Source: Russula earlei (lineage: Eukaryota; Basidiomycota; Agaricomycetes; Russulales; Russulaceae). From it: a stretch of DNA of 64,000 nucleotides. Below the pieces are notes generated by a model, which was not told the origin of the DNA, made no database searches, and saw only the letters and a program-made list of their open reading frames with translations. Positions 21,714-34,700 of this stretch are shown in pieces (position 1 is the first letter of the stretch; each line of letters begins with the position of its first letter). The translations under genes were made by a program, and so were the position numbers. The stretch covers positions 186,001 to 250,000 of the forward strand of contig JAGFNK010000025.1 in the NCBI GenBank assembly GCA_025769875.1, given 5' to 3'.

Positions 21714-24700
21714 TCATGAGAAGAAGTATAGCGACGACTTGATCTTATTCACGTCAAACTCGCCCTTCTTCGGAACGGGTGGCAGCAAGTCGACGAGATC
21801 AACGAATTTGGCCTCGATCGAGATGTCGGGCATAGTATCGCCCTCTGTAGAAGCACCTGCGACAGCCAGTGGCTGCAAAAGGTCCTTTGCCTGCTCTTTT
21901 GAAATTACCGACACGGTCGGCGGACTCCTTATAATTTTCTCTTTTAGTTCGTCTTCTTCCTTGACCACAAAAGGCCCTCTCGGCTGCAGCATTTTTAGGG
22001 CGTCGAGCAGTTATGTCTGATACTGTGTCAAAGATACCGAGTTGTTTGAGGGTCTGCGAGGTCCCCAACGACGCAACAGGGACTTTGTAACCCGCGTAAC
22101 GCTCACGGAACTACAACAAAGTGAGCGTCGGACAAACGTGGAGGAAAGGATGTACCTCATTTAGTAGTCTACCTAGAACATCGGAGGAGTGCAGAGCAAT
22201 GAATGTGTCGCGGATGAGGGTAGACATCTGATCAATCGAGGAAGGGTGGGTCCAGTAAGAGTCATGAACCGAGGCAAACGTCAGGCCTTGTGTCTATGAC
22301 GATGGTAAGTACCGCCGCACCGCCGCTCAGGAGGCAAAAACATACTCGACACTCCAATGCTGTGAGCAGCATGTGGGTCGCATCTAAACTATGAATGAAA
22401 TTAGGGGGGAAAGCCGACGCCTGTTTCTGCGAGTTGACTATGAATATATAAGTCTCTCATCAACCCGATACTATGTAATGGCCTGAACTCACCCTCAGTA
22501 GGTACATTAGGGTCTGAAATGTATACAGATTGCATGTTGGTCATGATCTGCTTTCGCTTAACTTTGCGGTAGGGCTGAACGATAGGCAGCCCAAGCGGCG
22601 TCGTCCACACGACAGCAGTCATTTGCTCTTTGCGTAGGCGAGTGGTGGAGCCTTTCTTCTTAAACCTTGGCCCTGGCGTGTAGAGTTCCATAGGCCTCGA
22701 CAACACGATCGCCGGGTAAGGCCTTTGAGATGATGCTCGCAGAAGCAGTCAGCCAGTTCATAATGTCGTATGCGCCTTGAAACAGGTCGCCGATGCATTG
22801 CAATACCTGGAAGAGACGTCAAAAACCCATTTATTTGGAAGGAAATGGCTTCGTAATACCTGTTTGGCAAGATACGCCGCGGCAAGGTAGCAATCCTCAA
22901 CGGGGATATCACCACGGTCCTTCAACTGCTTCTCAATCTGTTCTCGTGCGCCGACAAAGGTGACACCGTATACAGTCGTCATGACAGTCTGCTTCACAAC
23001 CTTGCGCGAGATCTTTCCAATGAGCATTTCGGCAAACTTATTATGTGGACTCCGCTTCAGGTCCTCCATCATGCGTTTCTCGGTCATATTGGCGACGTAT
23101 GTATAGACGTCTGATGGTCGGTCTGTAATGTCGAGGTTGACCTGCCGTGCCCCACGTGCATCACCTCCAAGTGCAGCATAGTGTTGCAGCCCGTTGCATG
23201 TCCCATCTTGATGAACAGGCAATGCACACTCGTATGCATGTGGGTCAGGTGAGTCGAGGGCCGCCTTGAGCTCCATGCAAGTGGCCAGACATTGCCATGG
23301 GTCATCCGCCTTCTGCCACCATTTGCGTCCCTGACGTGGAATATAGCACGTGAAGCATGGAGACTACGTGAGTGGGGAGTAACACTTACATTTAGAGGAT
23401 TCTCCGCACTGTCAAAGATGTCGTCTAGGTGCTTGTGGACAAACTCCACCCGTTCATCGAAGGTGGCCTTATCGTAGCCATACAAGTTGGACAAATGGAT
23501 CTTAAGCCATCCGCAGACCACGTTCACCAAGCGGCTTGGCCTCGCCGAACAGAAGTAGACCACGACTCAAATCGTCCCCAATATGGTTCAGGTGAGGAGG
23601 AAGCGTATAGGCGCGGCCCCGAAAGTCGAGGTTGTGTGGAAGATAGAAGATGTCACCAAGGAACTGGAGAGAAAAATCAGCCTGGAAGGCGCGAAATTTT
23701 TGAATTGATCAACCTACCGCGCGAGCAATTTCAATTTTGTAATTAACGCTACACCGATCGGAGTGATTGTTGGCCTTATTGACGAGCCACTGACGCTGGC
23801 GCTGGATAAAGATACTACGAACCTTTTGGTCGGTCTCCACCTCGGGCGGTTTTTCAGGCTCAGGTTCGTCATACACCGCAGGAGGTAATTTTCCTAGGCG
23901 GTGGCCAGAGTTCCAAACCTCAAGCACGACGGCAAAAATCTTGCGATTGATCTGCCACGGCGTCGAGCCTAGGACATCAAGACCAGCGTACACGAGCTCG
24001 ACATTACCACGTGAAGATGCGTGTTTCAAATACTGCTGCTGCTCTTGCGAATCCTTGAAACGCATTACCTGACCTGCAACAAAGTCAGCCTTCTAGCAGT
24101 TCGATCTCGAGAGATATACTCACTCTTATTGTAGATATAACCGCCGTCATTATAGTTCAACCACGGCTTCGGCTTGACGAGCATGGGTAGATGCCGCGGA
24201 TGCATCGTGTCTCGGATGTCATCCTTGGCCATTCGTTCGGCCACAACTGGATTGAGCTTGATGATGCCAAGTTTGTACCCACGAAGGTACTCATAAGAGT
24301 GTGTGAATGCGGGCTGCTCCTCTTCAACGGGCTCACCTGTCCGCTTGTTCGTTCCAGTTCGGATTACTTTCGCGACGTCCATCAAGCGGTCCACCAAAAA
24401 GCTACCGACCCGTACGCGCAAGATCTGGGTCCAATCACTCGTCCACTCTTCGGCATCCTCCACATACTTTCGTGCGGTTACACGCCGTACATGGAGATCG
24501 TGGTACGTGCCACGTGAGAAGAAACCAGACTCGCCAGCTCGCATCGTGGATGGGACGGGGATGTTATTCTTCTTGCACATCTCTGCTTTATACTCGAGCT
24601 CGACGGCTTTGCCGACGCTGACGAGGCCGCGTGCAGTTTTCATGCCATCTGCGACGCCGCCTGACCCCTGCAGGCGCATGATTTCAAGAATGGCGATAAG

Positions 24701-26154
24701 AGAGAGCTTCTCGGGCTTGATAAGGGACAGGAAAGGTCCCAGGGGTTGAAAGACCTTTTTGCTTGGAGTGGGATCAATGAGGGATTGGATAGTGTTATGC
24801 GAACTGGCTTCTTCGGCGATGAGAATTGCGATATCTTCTCTCAAGCGAGCTTGCAGGAGCTGGTGCCATTGCCACATCCACAACTGCAAGTCTTGCTTCC
24901 TCAAGAGCGAGTCACCTAGCCCCAGCTCTTTCAAAAGTTCGGCTTGTCGTCGCATGCGTTGAACTGCGACATCGTATACAGAATCCTCAAGAAGCTTTTG
25001 TCGTGCGGCCAGATCTTCGGAGAGGACTCGTCGAGCAAGAGTGACGTGCGCGAGGTGTTTACGAAGAATGTCGAGGTTGAATGGAATGTGTGTCTCTGTC
25101 GTTCCTGAAGGTGTCCCGTCCTCACCCAACACAGGCTGGGACGGTATTAGAGATGTGGCAACGGGGTGGAACACAGAAACTCACCGTGGTGACAGAAACA
25201 GGGCGGACTTCCGGGACATCCAAATATGGATCATCCGCAAAGCCCATCCCTTCGGCCTCGATTAGTTCGTTAACGATTTCATGGTATTTGTGCTGCACGG
25301 CTGCACTTGTGAGGGCTTGGATGATTTTTTGCGCCTCTTCGGAGGACTTGATGGCACGGTCTGAGACAACAGCGGATACTGAAAGCTGGTTATCGACGAT
25401 GCCCTTCAAGAGCGAATCGGGGGTATGGTTCGTGATAGCGTCAATGTATGTTGGAGTATTCTCAGAAGAGTACCTAGTAGACTTATCAGACAATGTCATG
25501 GCACAGGGAAGAGCAGACGCACCTCAACCACGCTACAAGCGCCAAAGCATAAGCGCCTGGTGTGACCTCCACCCTTTCACGCCCGGCGAGTAGCGAATCC
25601 AGAAGTGTCCAAGTGTCTTCAACCCAAAGAGACCTCTTCTCGGGCTCTTTAAGGGCCATATCAAGGTAGGCTTCTAGGAAAGCGGCGTAAAGACGCGGTT
25701 GGATAATATGCTCAGACCCTTTGGCGCGAAGGTTGTCGAATATCTCCTTGGCACGGGGGACATCGTAGCCATTATGTAGGCAAGCATCCATGACGGCAAG
25801 GAGGTCTCGCGTGGGTGAGTCGGGGTAGAGGAGGTCGTTAAGCCCGGAGTGTTTGTCTCTCGGAAGAGGTGGCGGCAAGATAGTGTATGGCGTGCGAGTA
25901 CGGAGGAAGCCATGCATGTCACTTGTGTTATGGTCTTGAAGAGCACCTTGAGGGTCCGCGAGCTTCGGGAGAGCCGGAAGGAAGGCAGGGAAAGCTTGTG
26001 GGATGGCTGAGGGGATCGCGTCGAGGGCCGGCGCGCGGGCGCGTTTTGTGGGGGTAGAGTATAGACGGGCAGGGCGTGGAAGGCATTGACGAGAGTACGA
26101 CAGCAAAGTCGTCTCTGTTTTTTTACGCGCAGCCCGTGTTGTGAGAGGAATCAT
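21714..26154 (-). CDS. rpo41: Mitochondrial DNA-directed RNA polymerase (RPO41/POLRMT)
   Basis: This is a single-subunit T7-type RNA polymerase that transcribes the mitochondrial genome. The N-terminus ([20 protein letters not shown]) is Arg/Thr-rich, as for a mitochondrial presequence. It is followed by a PPR-like helical region ([19 protein letters not shown]). The catalytic half is split by short introns. It contains [20 protein letters not shown] with the motif A aspartate, [18 protein letters not shown], the YG-containing helix [14 protein letters not shown], and [15 protein letters not shown] with the motif C aspartate (about 22220-22275). The protein ends YFFS, as in other members. All catalytic motifs are present and no frameshift was noticed. 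Introns interrupt mostly the 3' half. Confidence 0.95.
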
Positions 26155-26268
26155 TCAAGTCGAAAGTGAGTCAGTCGGTCGTCGTTGAGGGGACGCTCGC
26201 GTGTTCATATTTCATCAGAGATAATGTAATACTTTCTCACGAACGACAACTACCGAGGGTATCACTCT

Positions 26269-27038
26269 TTACATGACTGTTCTAGTGGTCTCGGCTACTA
26301 ATGCTCCGCCACTCGGAGGATTCTCAGAGGTGCTGCCGCCGAAAGGGGAGAACCGCTCGGGTGGGGTATTGGGAATCCCAAAGGAAGGGAAATTGTCATG
26401 CAGAGAGCCAGAAGAAGGCTGCGAAAGTGGACCGAATATGAGTCGAGGAACGGATAAGCGATAGGTCATCTGTTACCTCTCCCTTGCACTCTGGAAAACG
26501 GCGACCAATTTCCCAGAGGACGTCACTGGACAAATCTTGGAAACGAGAGGTGGCGAGCGTGGAAAGCTTCTGACGCGCTTGGTTTCGCTTTGGATGGAAC
26601 CCTTTTTGAAAATGGAGAAAGGGGACTAGAGTGGATAGTGAGCCCGGGGTTGGAAAGAGAAAACAAGGATGGACCTTGGTTGGTATCCGAGTTGGACTTT
26701 CGCCGAACGAGTTCATCGTAGACGTCTGTGCATAATTCATGAAACTGGTGGCCAGTAAGCCTCGTGAGTTTCTGTCGTGCGTTCCTGCGGGGGTTCGTCT
26801 GGTCTGAACGTTCTATGACGCGCGTAAGATGAGATGAGTGCCTCGGGGTGAAGGAAATCGAACCTCTCTCGAGGTGTACAGCGAGATACTCGCTAAATTC
26901 GTTGGAATGGATGCGAGCGAGGTGGGAGTCGGGGAGTGGAGGAGATATGACCGATTTATCTACCCGAAAAGTTGGAGGTGTGGAGGAAGCACCATCGGAA
27001 GGGATTTTTGCGTAGGAAGAGGGATATGATTTCTTCAT
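26269..27038 (-). CDS. Short Spa2-homology-domain protein (Spa2/GIT-like N-terminus only)
   Basis: Three GT-AG introns give about 190 aa. After a Ser/Pro-rich start (MKKSYPSSYAKIPSDG...) come HSNEFSEYLAVHLE, then two Spa2 homology domain repeats. These are NARQKLTRLTGHQFHELCTD followed by VYDELVRRK, and FHPKRNQARQKLSTLATSRF followed by QDLSSDVLWEIGRR. In Spa2 this domain recruits polarity and cell-wall-integrity kinases at growth sites. Full-length Spa2 is usually far longer, with a coiled coil and a C-terminal domain. Here the frame ends 47 codons after the second repeat in a Pro/Ser/Gly-rich tail (FGIPNTPPERFSPFGG) and stop at 26269. It could be a genuine short paralogue or a truncated duplicate. 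It lies 114 bp downstream of the RPO41 start on the same strand... reading away from it, i.e. RPO41 is next downstream. Confidence 0.78.
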
Positions 27039-27282
27039 GACGAAGGAACCCAACGGAAACACCGAGCATTTTATAAACTGCGATTAGCGACGTCAGGGCG
27101 CCAGCTGTCAGAAGGGGACCTAGAAACTGATAGCGCTCGACACCAGAGAACATCGTAAGAACGGCTGGTTCCGAGCGTAGAAACTCGGCAAAGCATGTAT
27201 CTCGGTGGCGTCGACACTGGCGGTGCAAAGCAATGTGGTCTACTAATATCTTGGGCGACTGCATCCCATCCCACGTATCATC

Positions 27283-30200
27283 ATGATGTCCCATCAGCCC
27301 TCCACCATCACTTCTGCCTACTTTCGATCCGTCTTCAATTCTGCACTGGATACCTACAATGCGCAGACCGGACACGACCTTGCATTGCATCAATCATTAC
27401 ACACCCTTCAATCCTGCCGTTCTGCTCATGATATCCTCTCCATACTTCGAGAGCAAATCCCAGCATCCGGTCAATCTCGGGACAGAGATGAAAATTTCTC
27501 AAAATGGCTCATCCCAACCGTCAATGTCCTCTTTGCCTTGTCCGCCTCCCTTGGTGAGGGTATTGGCATCGTGAATATTTTGTCGCTTCCTCTTGGAGAC
27601 TTCTTCTCATATCTATTCCTCAGGTTTTCTCACCTGCCAAAGTCATCTTTGCAGGCATCAGCGTTCTCCTTCTCGTCTGTGACCTCCATCCTTCCCTTGC
27701 GCCGTCCATTCTCATACAGCTCTTTCAGGCCGCGAAAGACGCGAGAAGCGAGCCAAGACAATCTCGTAGAACTGTTCAACCGCATTGGATACTTTCTCCA
27801 TCGACTCGAGATATACACCGAGGTTCAGCCTACTACTGCTATGACGGAAATAATTGTCGAGATCATGGTGGAGGTGCTAACGATCCTCGCGATTGCAACG
27901 AAGGAAACGAAACGTGGACGATTTGGTGGGGCTTTCGATCTAGCGTGGATTTACTACTCCTAACTCGCATCTGTGTAGGAAAGTATTTGAATAGCCTTAT
28001 GGGTAACACGAATGTCATAGATGCGCTGCAAAGATTGGACAGGTTGACACAGGAAGAAGCCCGCATGGCGTCTGTGGAGCTCCTGAAGCTCACTCATACA
28101 GTCGACAGCCAAGTATCTGAAGTTGATAATAAAGTGAAAGGTGTTGACGAAAGGGTACAAGATATCAGCAGTGGAGTGCAAGGCATCGGCAGCAAGGTTC
28201 AAGTTGTTGATGACAGAGTCCAAGTCGTCGACCGTAACGTTGAATACATTGTCAATGAGGTGCATGGAATAAACGACACGATCCAAGGTGTTAATGACCA
28301 TTTTGACCAAGTATATCGTTCGTCATTTCTACGTACTCCTGTCATTTGGAAGGCTCAGACATCCTCATAGGTAATCAGCTTCGAGACCGTCTTCTACAAT
28401 GGCTTTCGCCTCCAGATACATCAACTAACCATAACATTGCAAGCAAAGCTCGTCATAAAGGTTCAACCGAATGGCTCCTTAAAGGAAATATCTACAATGA
28501 CTGGAAGTCCACCGGGTCCTTCCTATGGATGCATGGCAAACGTGCGTTCTTCTTCGCCTCTTTTGCTCGATGACTCTTGTTCACATCTCAATCTCGTAGC
28601 GGGATCAGGAAAGACCGTTGTCTGGTTCGTCCTTCCTCAATGCGTTCTGCTCTGTGAAACTCATGTCGATTCAGTTCCTCAATCATCCAAGATATCACAG
28701 CATTGCACGATGATGGGAGGGCCTCGATCGCCTACTTTTATTTTGACTTCAGGGATGTTGATAAGCAAAAACTCCAAAACCTGCTGTCATCACTCCTTAT
28801 TCAGCTTTCCGCTCAATCAGATCCCTGTTGTGACCTTCTCTTCACACTTTATTCCGCACACAATCGAGGCGTAAAGAAACCTAGTGATCGGGCCATGATA
28901 GAATGCCTCAGAGAAATGCTCACGATCGATGCCAAAATTCCTACTTACATTATCATGGACGCCCTCGATGAATGCCCCATCGCATCTGGTCTTCCATCTC
29001 CACGAGAAGAGGTACTTGATCTCGTGCATGAACTTGTTGGACTTCGCCTCCAAAATCTCCGTATATGCGTTACGAGTCGACCTGAGCTCGACATCCAGGT
29101 TATCCTTGAACCTCTCACGAAACAACCCGTCTCTCTTCATGACCAAATTGGACAAAAGGAGGATATTGCCAAGTATCTCGACTCTTTTGTTCGCTCGGAC
29201 AGAAGAATGCGAAGATGGCGCGAAGAGGACAAGCATCTGGTCATCAAGACACTATCAGAAAAGGCGGATGGGATGTAAGGCTATCGTCATCGCAGCTTGT
29301 CACCATATTTACGACATGAACCAGGTTTCGATGGGTCGTCTGCCAGTTGGAAGTCCTAAGACAATGTTTCCCGCCAAGCGTTCGGATGTATATTAGAGGA
29401 GTTGCCCGAGAGCCTGGACCAGACATATGAGCGCATACTGAGGCAGGATCACAAAGCCGAATCAAGGACATGCTCATCGACTGCTGCAATGTCTCGTAGC
29501 GGCTATCCGCCCGCTTCGAGTGAGAGAGCTTGCGGAAGTCCTCGCATTTGACTTCAGCACCGAGGGGATCCCAAAGCTGAATCCAGATTGGCGCTGGGAA
29601 GACCAAGAAGAAGCCGTGATGTCGGCATGCTCGAGTCTGGTCATCGTAGTCAAGAGCGGAGGGTCGCGAATCGTGCAGTTTTCGCATTTATCTGTCAAAG
29701 AGTATCTGACGTCGCGCCGTCTTGCGGAGCCAAACAGAGATGTCTCCCGACATTGCATTGTACTCGAGCACGCGCATACGATTCTTGCGCAGGCATCCCT
29801 TGGTGTGCTCCTCCAGCTAGATGACCACGTTGACCGCGACGGCATCCAGAGCTTCGCGCTCGCCCAATACGCGGCCCACTATTGGGTCGACCATGCCCGA
29901 TTCAAGAACGTGTCGTCACACATCAAGGATGGCATGAATGATCTGTTCAATGCAGACAAACCACATTTCGCCACTTGGCTCTGGATATACGATGAAGATT
30001 CCATGAGGAACATGGCCACCTCGCGGCCCGAGAAACCTGATGCAGGACCACTTTATTACGCTGCACTATTCGGATTTGGTGACTTGTTAGAACATCTCCT
30101 CGACGAGCATCCCGAGGAGGTATACGCCAGGGGCGGTTCCCAAGTGACTCCATTACACGCGTCAATAAATGGAGGAAACACGGACGTTTTTTCATTGCTA

Positions 30201-30812
30201 ATTGAATACTTCCCGGACGTCCATATTCGGGGCAAATTCGGTCAGACTCCACTTCATCGAGCATCGCGGGTGGGACACCTCGAAATCGGGAAACGGCTGC
30301 TCGATCGCGGTGCAGATGTCGGTGCCCGAGATCTCGACGACTGGACGCCTCTTCACACGGCGGCGTTGGGTGGACGACTCGAGTTTGCTCGAATGCTCCT
30401 TGAGCACCATGCGAATGTCAACGACTCGAATGACGGCGGGGCGACCCCGTTGCACGTGGCAGCCGGCGGACATGTCGAGATTGCGCGACTGCTATTGGAG
30501 CACGGTGCAGACGTGGATGCGCGCGACGAGCTTGGCTGGACTCCGTTGCACGATGCCTCGTTTGGACAGGGCGAAGGAGCGCGACTGCTGTTGGAAGGCG
30601 GCGCGAATGTTGAGGCGCGCACCTTCTACGGCGAGACCCCGTTGCACCTGGCCGCATGTGGACGTGTCGAGGTTGTGCGAGTGCTGTTGGAGCATGGCGC
30701 CGATATCAGCGCGCGCGACAACGGCGGCTCGACCGCTCTCGAAAGAGCATCAACGGGTGGGTGGGAAGAAATCGCGCAACTGTTGTCTCGCTACGGTGTC
30801 GCGTCTGTGTGA
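27283..30812 (+). pseudogene. NLR-like STAND gene 1: Goodbye domain - coiled coil - NACHT - 7 ankyrin repeats (two apparent frameshifts)
   Basis: This is a fungal NOD-like receptor of the kind implicated in heterokaryon incompatibility and non-self recognition. The order is: Goodbye-type N-terminal region (YNAQTGHDLALHQSLHTL, SKWLIPTVNVLFALSASLGE); a heptad linker rich in VD-x-x-VQ units (about 28095-28310); and a NACHT domain. The NACHT P-loop HGKPGSGKTVV is restored by an intron ending at about 28600; the Walker B-like IIMDALDECPI and a CVTSRPELDI sensor follow. A winged-helix region (IVQFSHLSVKEYL) leads into seven ankyrin repeats ending GVASV. Relative to family consensus there is one extra base near 29391 (after PPSVR) and another near 29459 (between KA and NQGHAHRLLQCL). 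If real, these break the reading frame, so the gene is called disrupted; sequencing error is the alternative. It converges on NLR 2. Confidence 0.8.
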
Positions 30813-31016
30813 TGTAGGGCCTCTTTGTCGGCTTGACAAACCCCTCGGAGGTGGGGACCGAGATACGATTGGAACCGTGGTGTGTGAGCATGCCCCTTGT
30901 TGTGGAGAGAAAAATAAAAAAAATATGGCGTCGTACTGAGGCATACCCACCTTTTGCCCCCGGTTTAACCACGTTCTTTGTCCCGACCCGGTCCTTGTCT
31001 ACCGGGAACGGTTCCG

Positions 31017-31444
31017 ATGCGTACGCCATCGCGGGTGGAGTTGTGGACGGTATTTGCAGCGATCGTCATCGTCATCGGTGCCCTCGCTATCTTCTATCTC
31101 CGACGACGCGGTACAAAGGCACCATCCCCAGCCCGCGATTCATCATCGCAGCCATACATGGAGTCAGGTTTGGCAGCCATATGGCAGATGAGGAGAGTTT
31201 TTTTTTTTTTTTTGCCGTTTCCTAGACGCCGATGACGCCGACGAAGCTCCGTGGTACGGGTTTTCTGTTTTCCCGTTGCGTTTGCGTGCTCGTTGGCTTT
31301 CCCGTGTCCTCCGAGGATGCTGATGACCCAAGCGCGTACTTGAGGTCCTGTAGCGTGCCTGGGGACACGCGGATAAGGATAAGTTCGCAAGACGGCTCGG
31401 GTTGGGAAAGGAGATCGAGAGACGAGCAAGAAGTCAATGAATGA
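31017..31444 (+). CDS. Small single-pass membrane protein with a PPxY motif
   Basis: Three exons (31017-31167, 31226-31250, 31333-31444) with GT-AG introns splice in phase to 95 aa. Residues about 8-28 form a transmembrane helix (LWTVFAAIVIVIGALAIFYL) followed by a basic stop-transfer RRRGTK, predicting a short lumenal/extracellular N-terminus and a cytosolic tail. The second intron joins DADDADEAP to PAYLRSC, producing PPAY, a ligand of WW domains such as those of Nedd4/Rsp5 ubiquitin ligases. The T16 run at about 31198-31213 is the polypyrimidine tract of intron 1. No family is recognised. The gene lies between the convergent 3' ends of the two NLR genes. Confidence 0.6.
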
Positions 31445-31738
31445 AGCCGGAAGGTGCACTCACAACATCCACCTCACATCAGGATTCGCGTTAGCGCTTG
31501 CATCGTGTAGGATTCATTTTATGTCGGGAAAACTCCTTTTTTTTTTTTTTTTTCGGCATTACGACCCGGGTGTGTGGTACAGGGCTGTTGTTTAAGACGT
31601 TATTGTTGTTCAATTCAGATCGATGATGTGCTCTAAATCTCGAGCCTCAGGCGGTTGGATTTTCCAATGCAGTGTATAGTGTTTACAATTTGCCATAAAG
31701 ATTAGGTGCCGATCCCCAGGTATCCACCGGTAGCACAC
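31445..31738. other. Short intergenic stretch with a T17-T18 run
   Basis: This region separates the small membrane-protein gene from the 3' end of NLR 2. It holds a long T tract (about 31537-31553). No gene was seen. Confidence 0.4.
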
Positions 31739-34700
31739 CTAGTACATCCCTGGCTTCAGGTCTCCTTGTTCATGCTCTCTCAGCAACGACATAACCTCCT
31801 GATGTCCTCTTGCGCACGCGACTTCGGATGAGGTTTTTCCATCATTATTCTCTGCATACACATCCGCGCCGTATTTGAGAAGTAGGTGCGCGTGCTTGCC
31901 GCTTCCCTGGAATGATGCTAGGTGCAGCGGAGTCGCGCCGTCGACATCTTGCGCGTTGACACCAGCCCCATGGATGAGTAAACTCTCAATGACGTGGGAA
32001 TATCCGCGGTGATACACATGGTCTGAATCCTGCAATGTTTGATGCAGCGGCGTCTGGCCATGATCGTTCCGCAGATGGACATTTGCGCCGTGCCTGAGCA
32101 GAGTCTCCACGGCCGTCCTACACCCCTGGGCCGAAGCCATGTGCAGCGGAGTCGAATGGTCATGATCCTGAGCGTTCGTATCCGCACCGTGCGCGAGTAA
32201 AGCTTCCATGACGTCGGAATGCCAATGGTTATACACGAGGTCCGGGTTCTTGAGGGATAGGTGTAGAGGAGTCCGACCTTGACTGTTTCGCGCGTGAACA
32301 TCTGCCCCATGCTCGAGAAGCATCTTTACGACAGCGAGGCGTCCATCATATGACGCTATATGCAGCGGAGTCGAGTGGGTGTTGTCCGGCGCGTCCACAG
32401 CCGCGCCGTGCGATAGTAAAGTTCGCATGAAGTCGAGATCTATATCCCGCGATATATCGTGTCTTATGATCTTCCGTGACCGGTGTAGAGGTGTCCGGCC
32501 CTGATTATCTCGCGAGTGTACATTTGCGCCATGCTCGAGGAGTATCTCTACAGCCTTGAGGAGTCCCTGATATGACGCAATATGCAGAGGAGTCGAATGC
32601 TCGCTATCCTGTGCGTCCACATTCGCACCGTGCATCAGTAACATACGCGTGACGTCGGCATTCCTCCAAAATGAAAAGGGCGTGAAATTCTTCACTGAGC
32701 GGTGCAGTGGCGTCTGGCCCAGCTTGTTTCGCGCATGGACATTTGCACCATGCTCGAGCAGTATCTGTACAGCCTCGAGCTCTCCCTCGTAGGACGCTAT
32801 ATGCAGCGGAGTGGAAAGGTTGTAATCCTGTGAGTGCACATCCGCTCCACGGGCAAGGAGGATACGTGTGATGTCAAAATTTCTATCCAATGCGAAGTAG
32901 AGCCTCTTCAATGATCTATGCAGTGACGTCTCGCCTCCATTGTCTCGCGCATGGACGTTTGCGCCATGCTCAAGAAGTATTTGTACAGCCTTGGGGCATC
33001 TGCTGAGTGATGCCATATGCAGCGGAGTCGATTCGCGGTCGTCCCGTGCGTCTACATCTGCACCATGCTCAAGTACGAACTGCATGGAGTCGAGATAATC
33101 ATCGAGGAAAACAGGTAGGTGATGGTTATGTAGGGAATCCAAGATTTTGTGTAGTGGTGTCTGGCGGTATTTGTCCCGGGCGTTGATATCCGCACCATGT
33201 TCAACGAGGACCCGAATTATTTCGTGGTTTCTCATGGTTACTGCCACATGCAATGGGGTCTGGCCCTCGGAATCCCGAACGTCCACTTGTGCATCGTGTT
33301 CAAGCAACAATAGTAAAACGTCGACCTGTTGGAAGTCCACCGCCCCATGCAAAGGTGCCCCGAGCCGACCGACACAGGCATTTACATCCTGTGGACGTCG
33401 CAAGATGAGGTGTCGTGCGAGGCCGCGGGCTCCGAATTCCGCCATGTAGTACAAAGGAATTCCTTCTGGTGGCTCAGGATGACCCTTCAGCTTCATCCAT
33501 GAATAATGGTCAGGAGGATAGCCAAACATTTCGTGATTACGCTTGATCCAGAGCCATGCTGAAAAATGAGGGTTTTCTGCATTGAGAAGATCGCCGATCC
33601 CATCTTGTATCTGCGATATCACATCCTCAAAGTCAGCATGATCCCCAAAGTGGGTGGCAGCATACACTGCCAGGGGGAAGGTTTGGATACTCTCAACGTC
33701 GATGGTGTAGTCGAGCCGCAAGAGGACAGCGAGACAGGCTTTGGCCATGATCCCGTGCGCGGTCCCTAAGACGAATATCATAGAACTGTAAAGTGTCCAC
33801 CTTTGAGGCGGCAAGGCGACCCGACACTAAGAATTCTTTTACCGAGAAATGCGAAAACTGAACGATCCGGGACCTCCAGCTGTCGATGACGACAATCAAA
33901 CTGGAGCACTGCGGTTAGCACGGCTTGTTCTTGGTCCTCCCACCGCAGAGCCTCCTTCAGCGTCGGAAGCCCTCCAGCGCCGGAGAAGTCAACTGCCAGA
34001 ACTTCCGCTAGTTCATCCACTGTAAGCGGCCGAACGGCCACTGTGAGGCATTGCAATAACCGATGAGCATACGCTCGGTTCGCCTTGGGATCTCCTGTAG
34101 TATGCGCTCATACGTTTCGTCTAGGGTTTCGGGTAACTCGGAGAGTATACGCCGCACACTGGAAGGGAGAGCGTGGCGCAAAATTTCCAGTTGACAGACA
34201 ACCCAACGGAACCTATTTTGAAGTGTAAGGATGGAATATGAGAGCATACAAAAAGGGTCTTTACATGCCATCAGCTCTCTCTGAGAGTGTCTGAATGACC
34301 ACTGCCTTGTCTTCATCCCGCCATCTTTGTATACTTATATCTGAGTAAACTTCCTTGCGAACAAAGTCAATAATGTCCTTCTTTTGCCCACTTTCATCGT
34401 GAAGGGATAGGCTGTATAATTTCAAGGACTGGAGAGAATTTCGGATGTCGATCTCGGGACGACTCGTAACGCACAGACGTAAATTTGGAAAGTTAGAATT
34501 CACGAGTTTCTCTAAAAGAGCCAGGACCTTGCGACGTGGGGACGACATCCCAGTCGTGATAGGACACTCGTCGAGGGCATCGATTATGATATAGATTGGG
34601 ACTTCTCCCGGGACTACAAGGATGTCCTCGAGGCACTGCGTAAGCTCGCTCTCGCTGGGTTGCTGGGAGCCGCGATGGTGTGTAGAGTATAATGCGAGAA

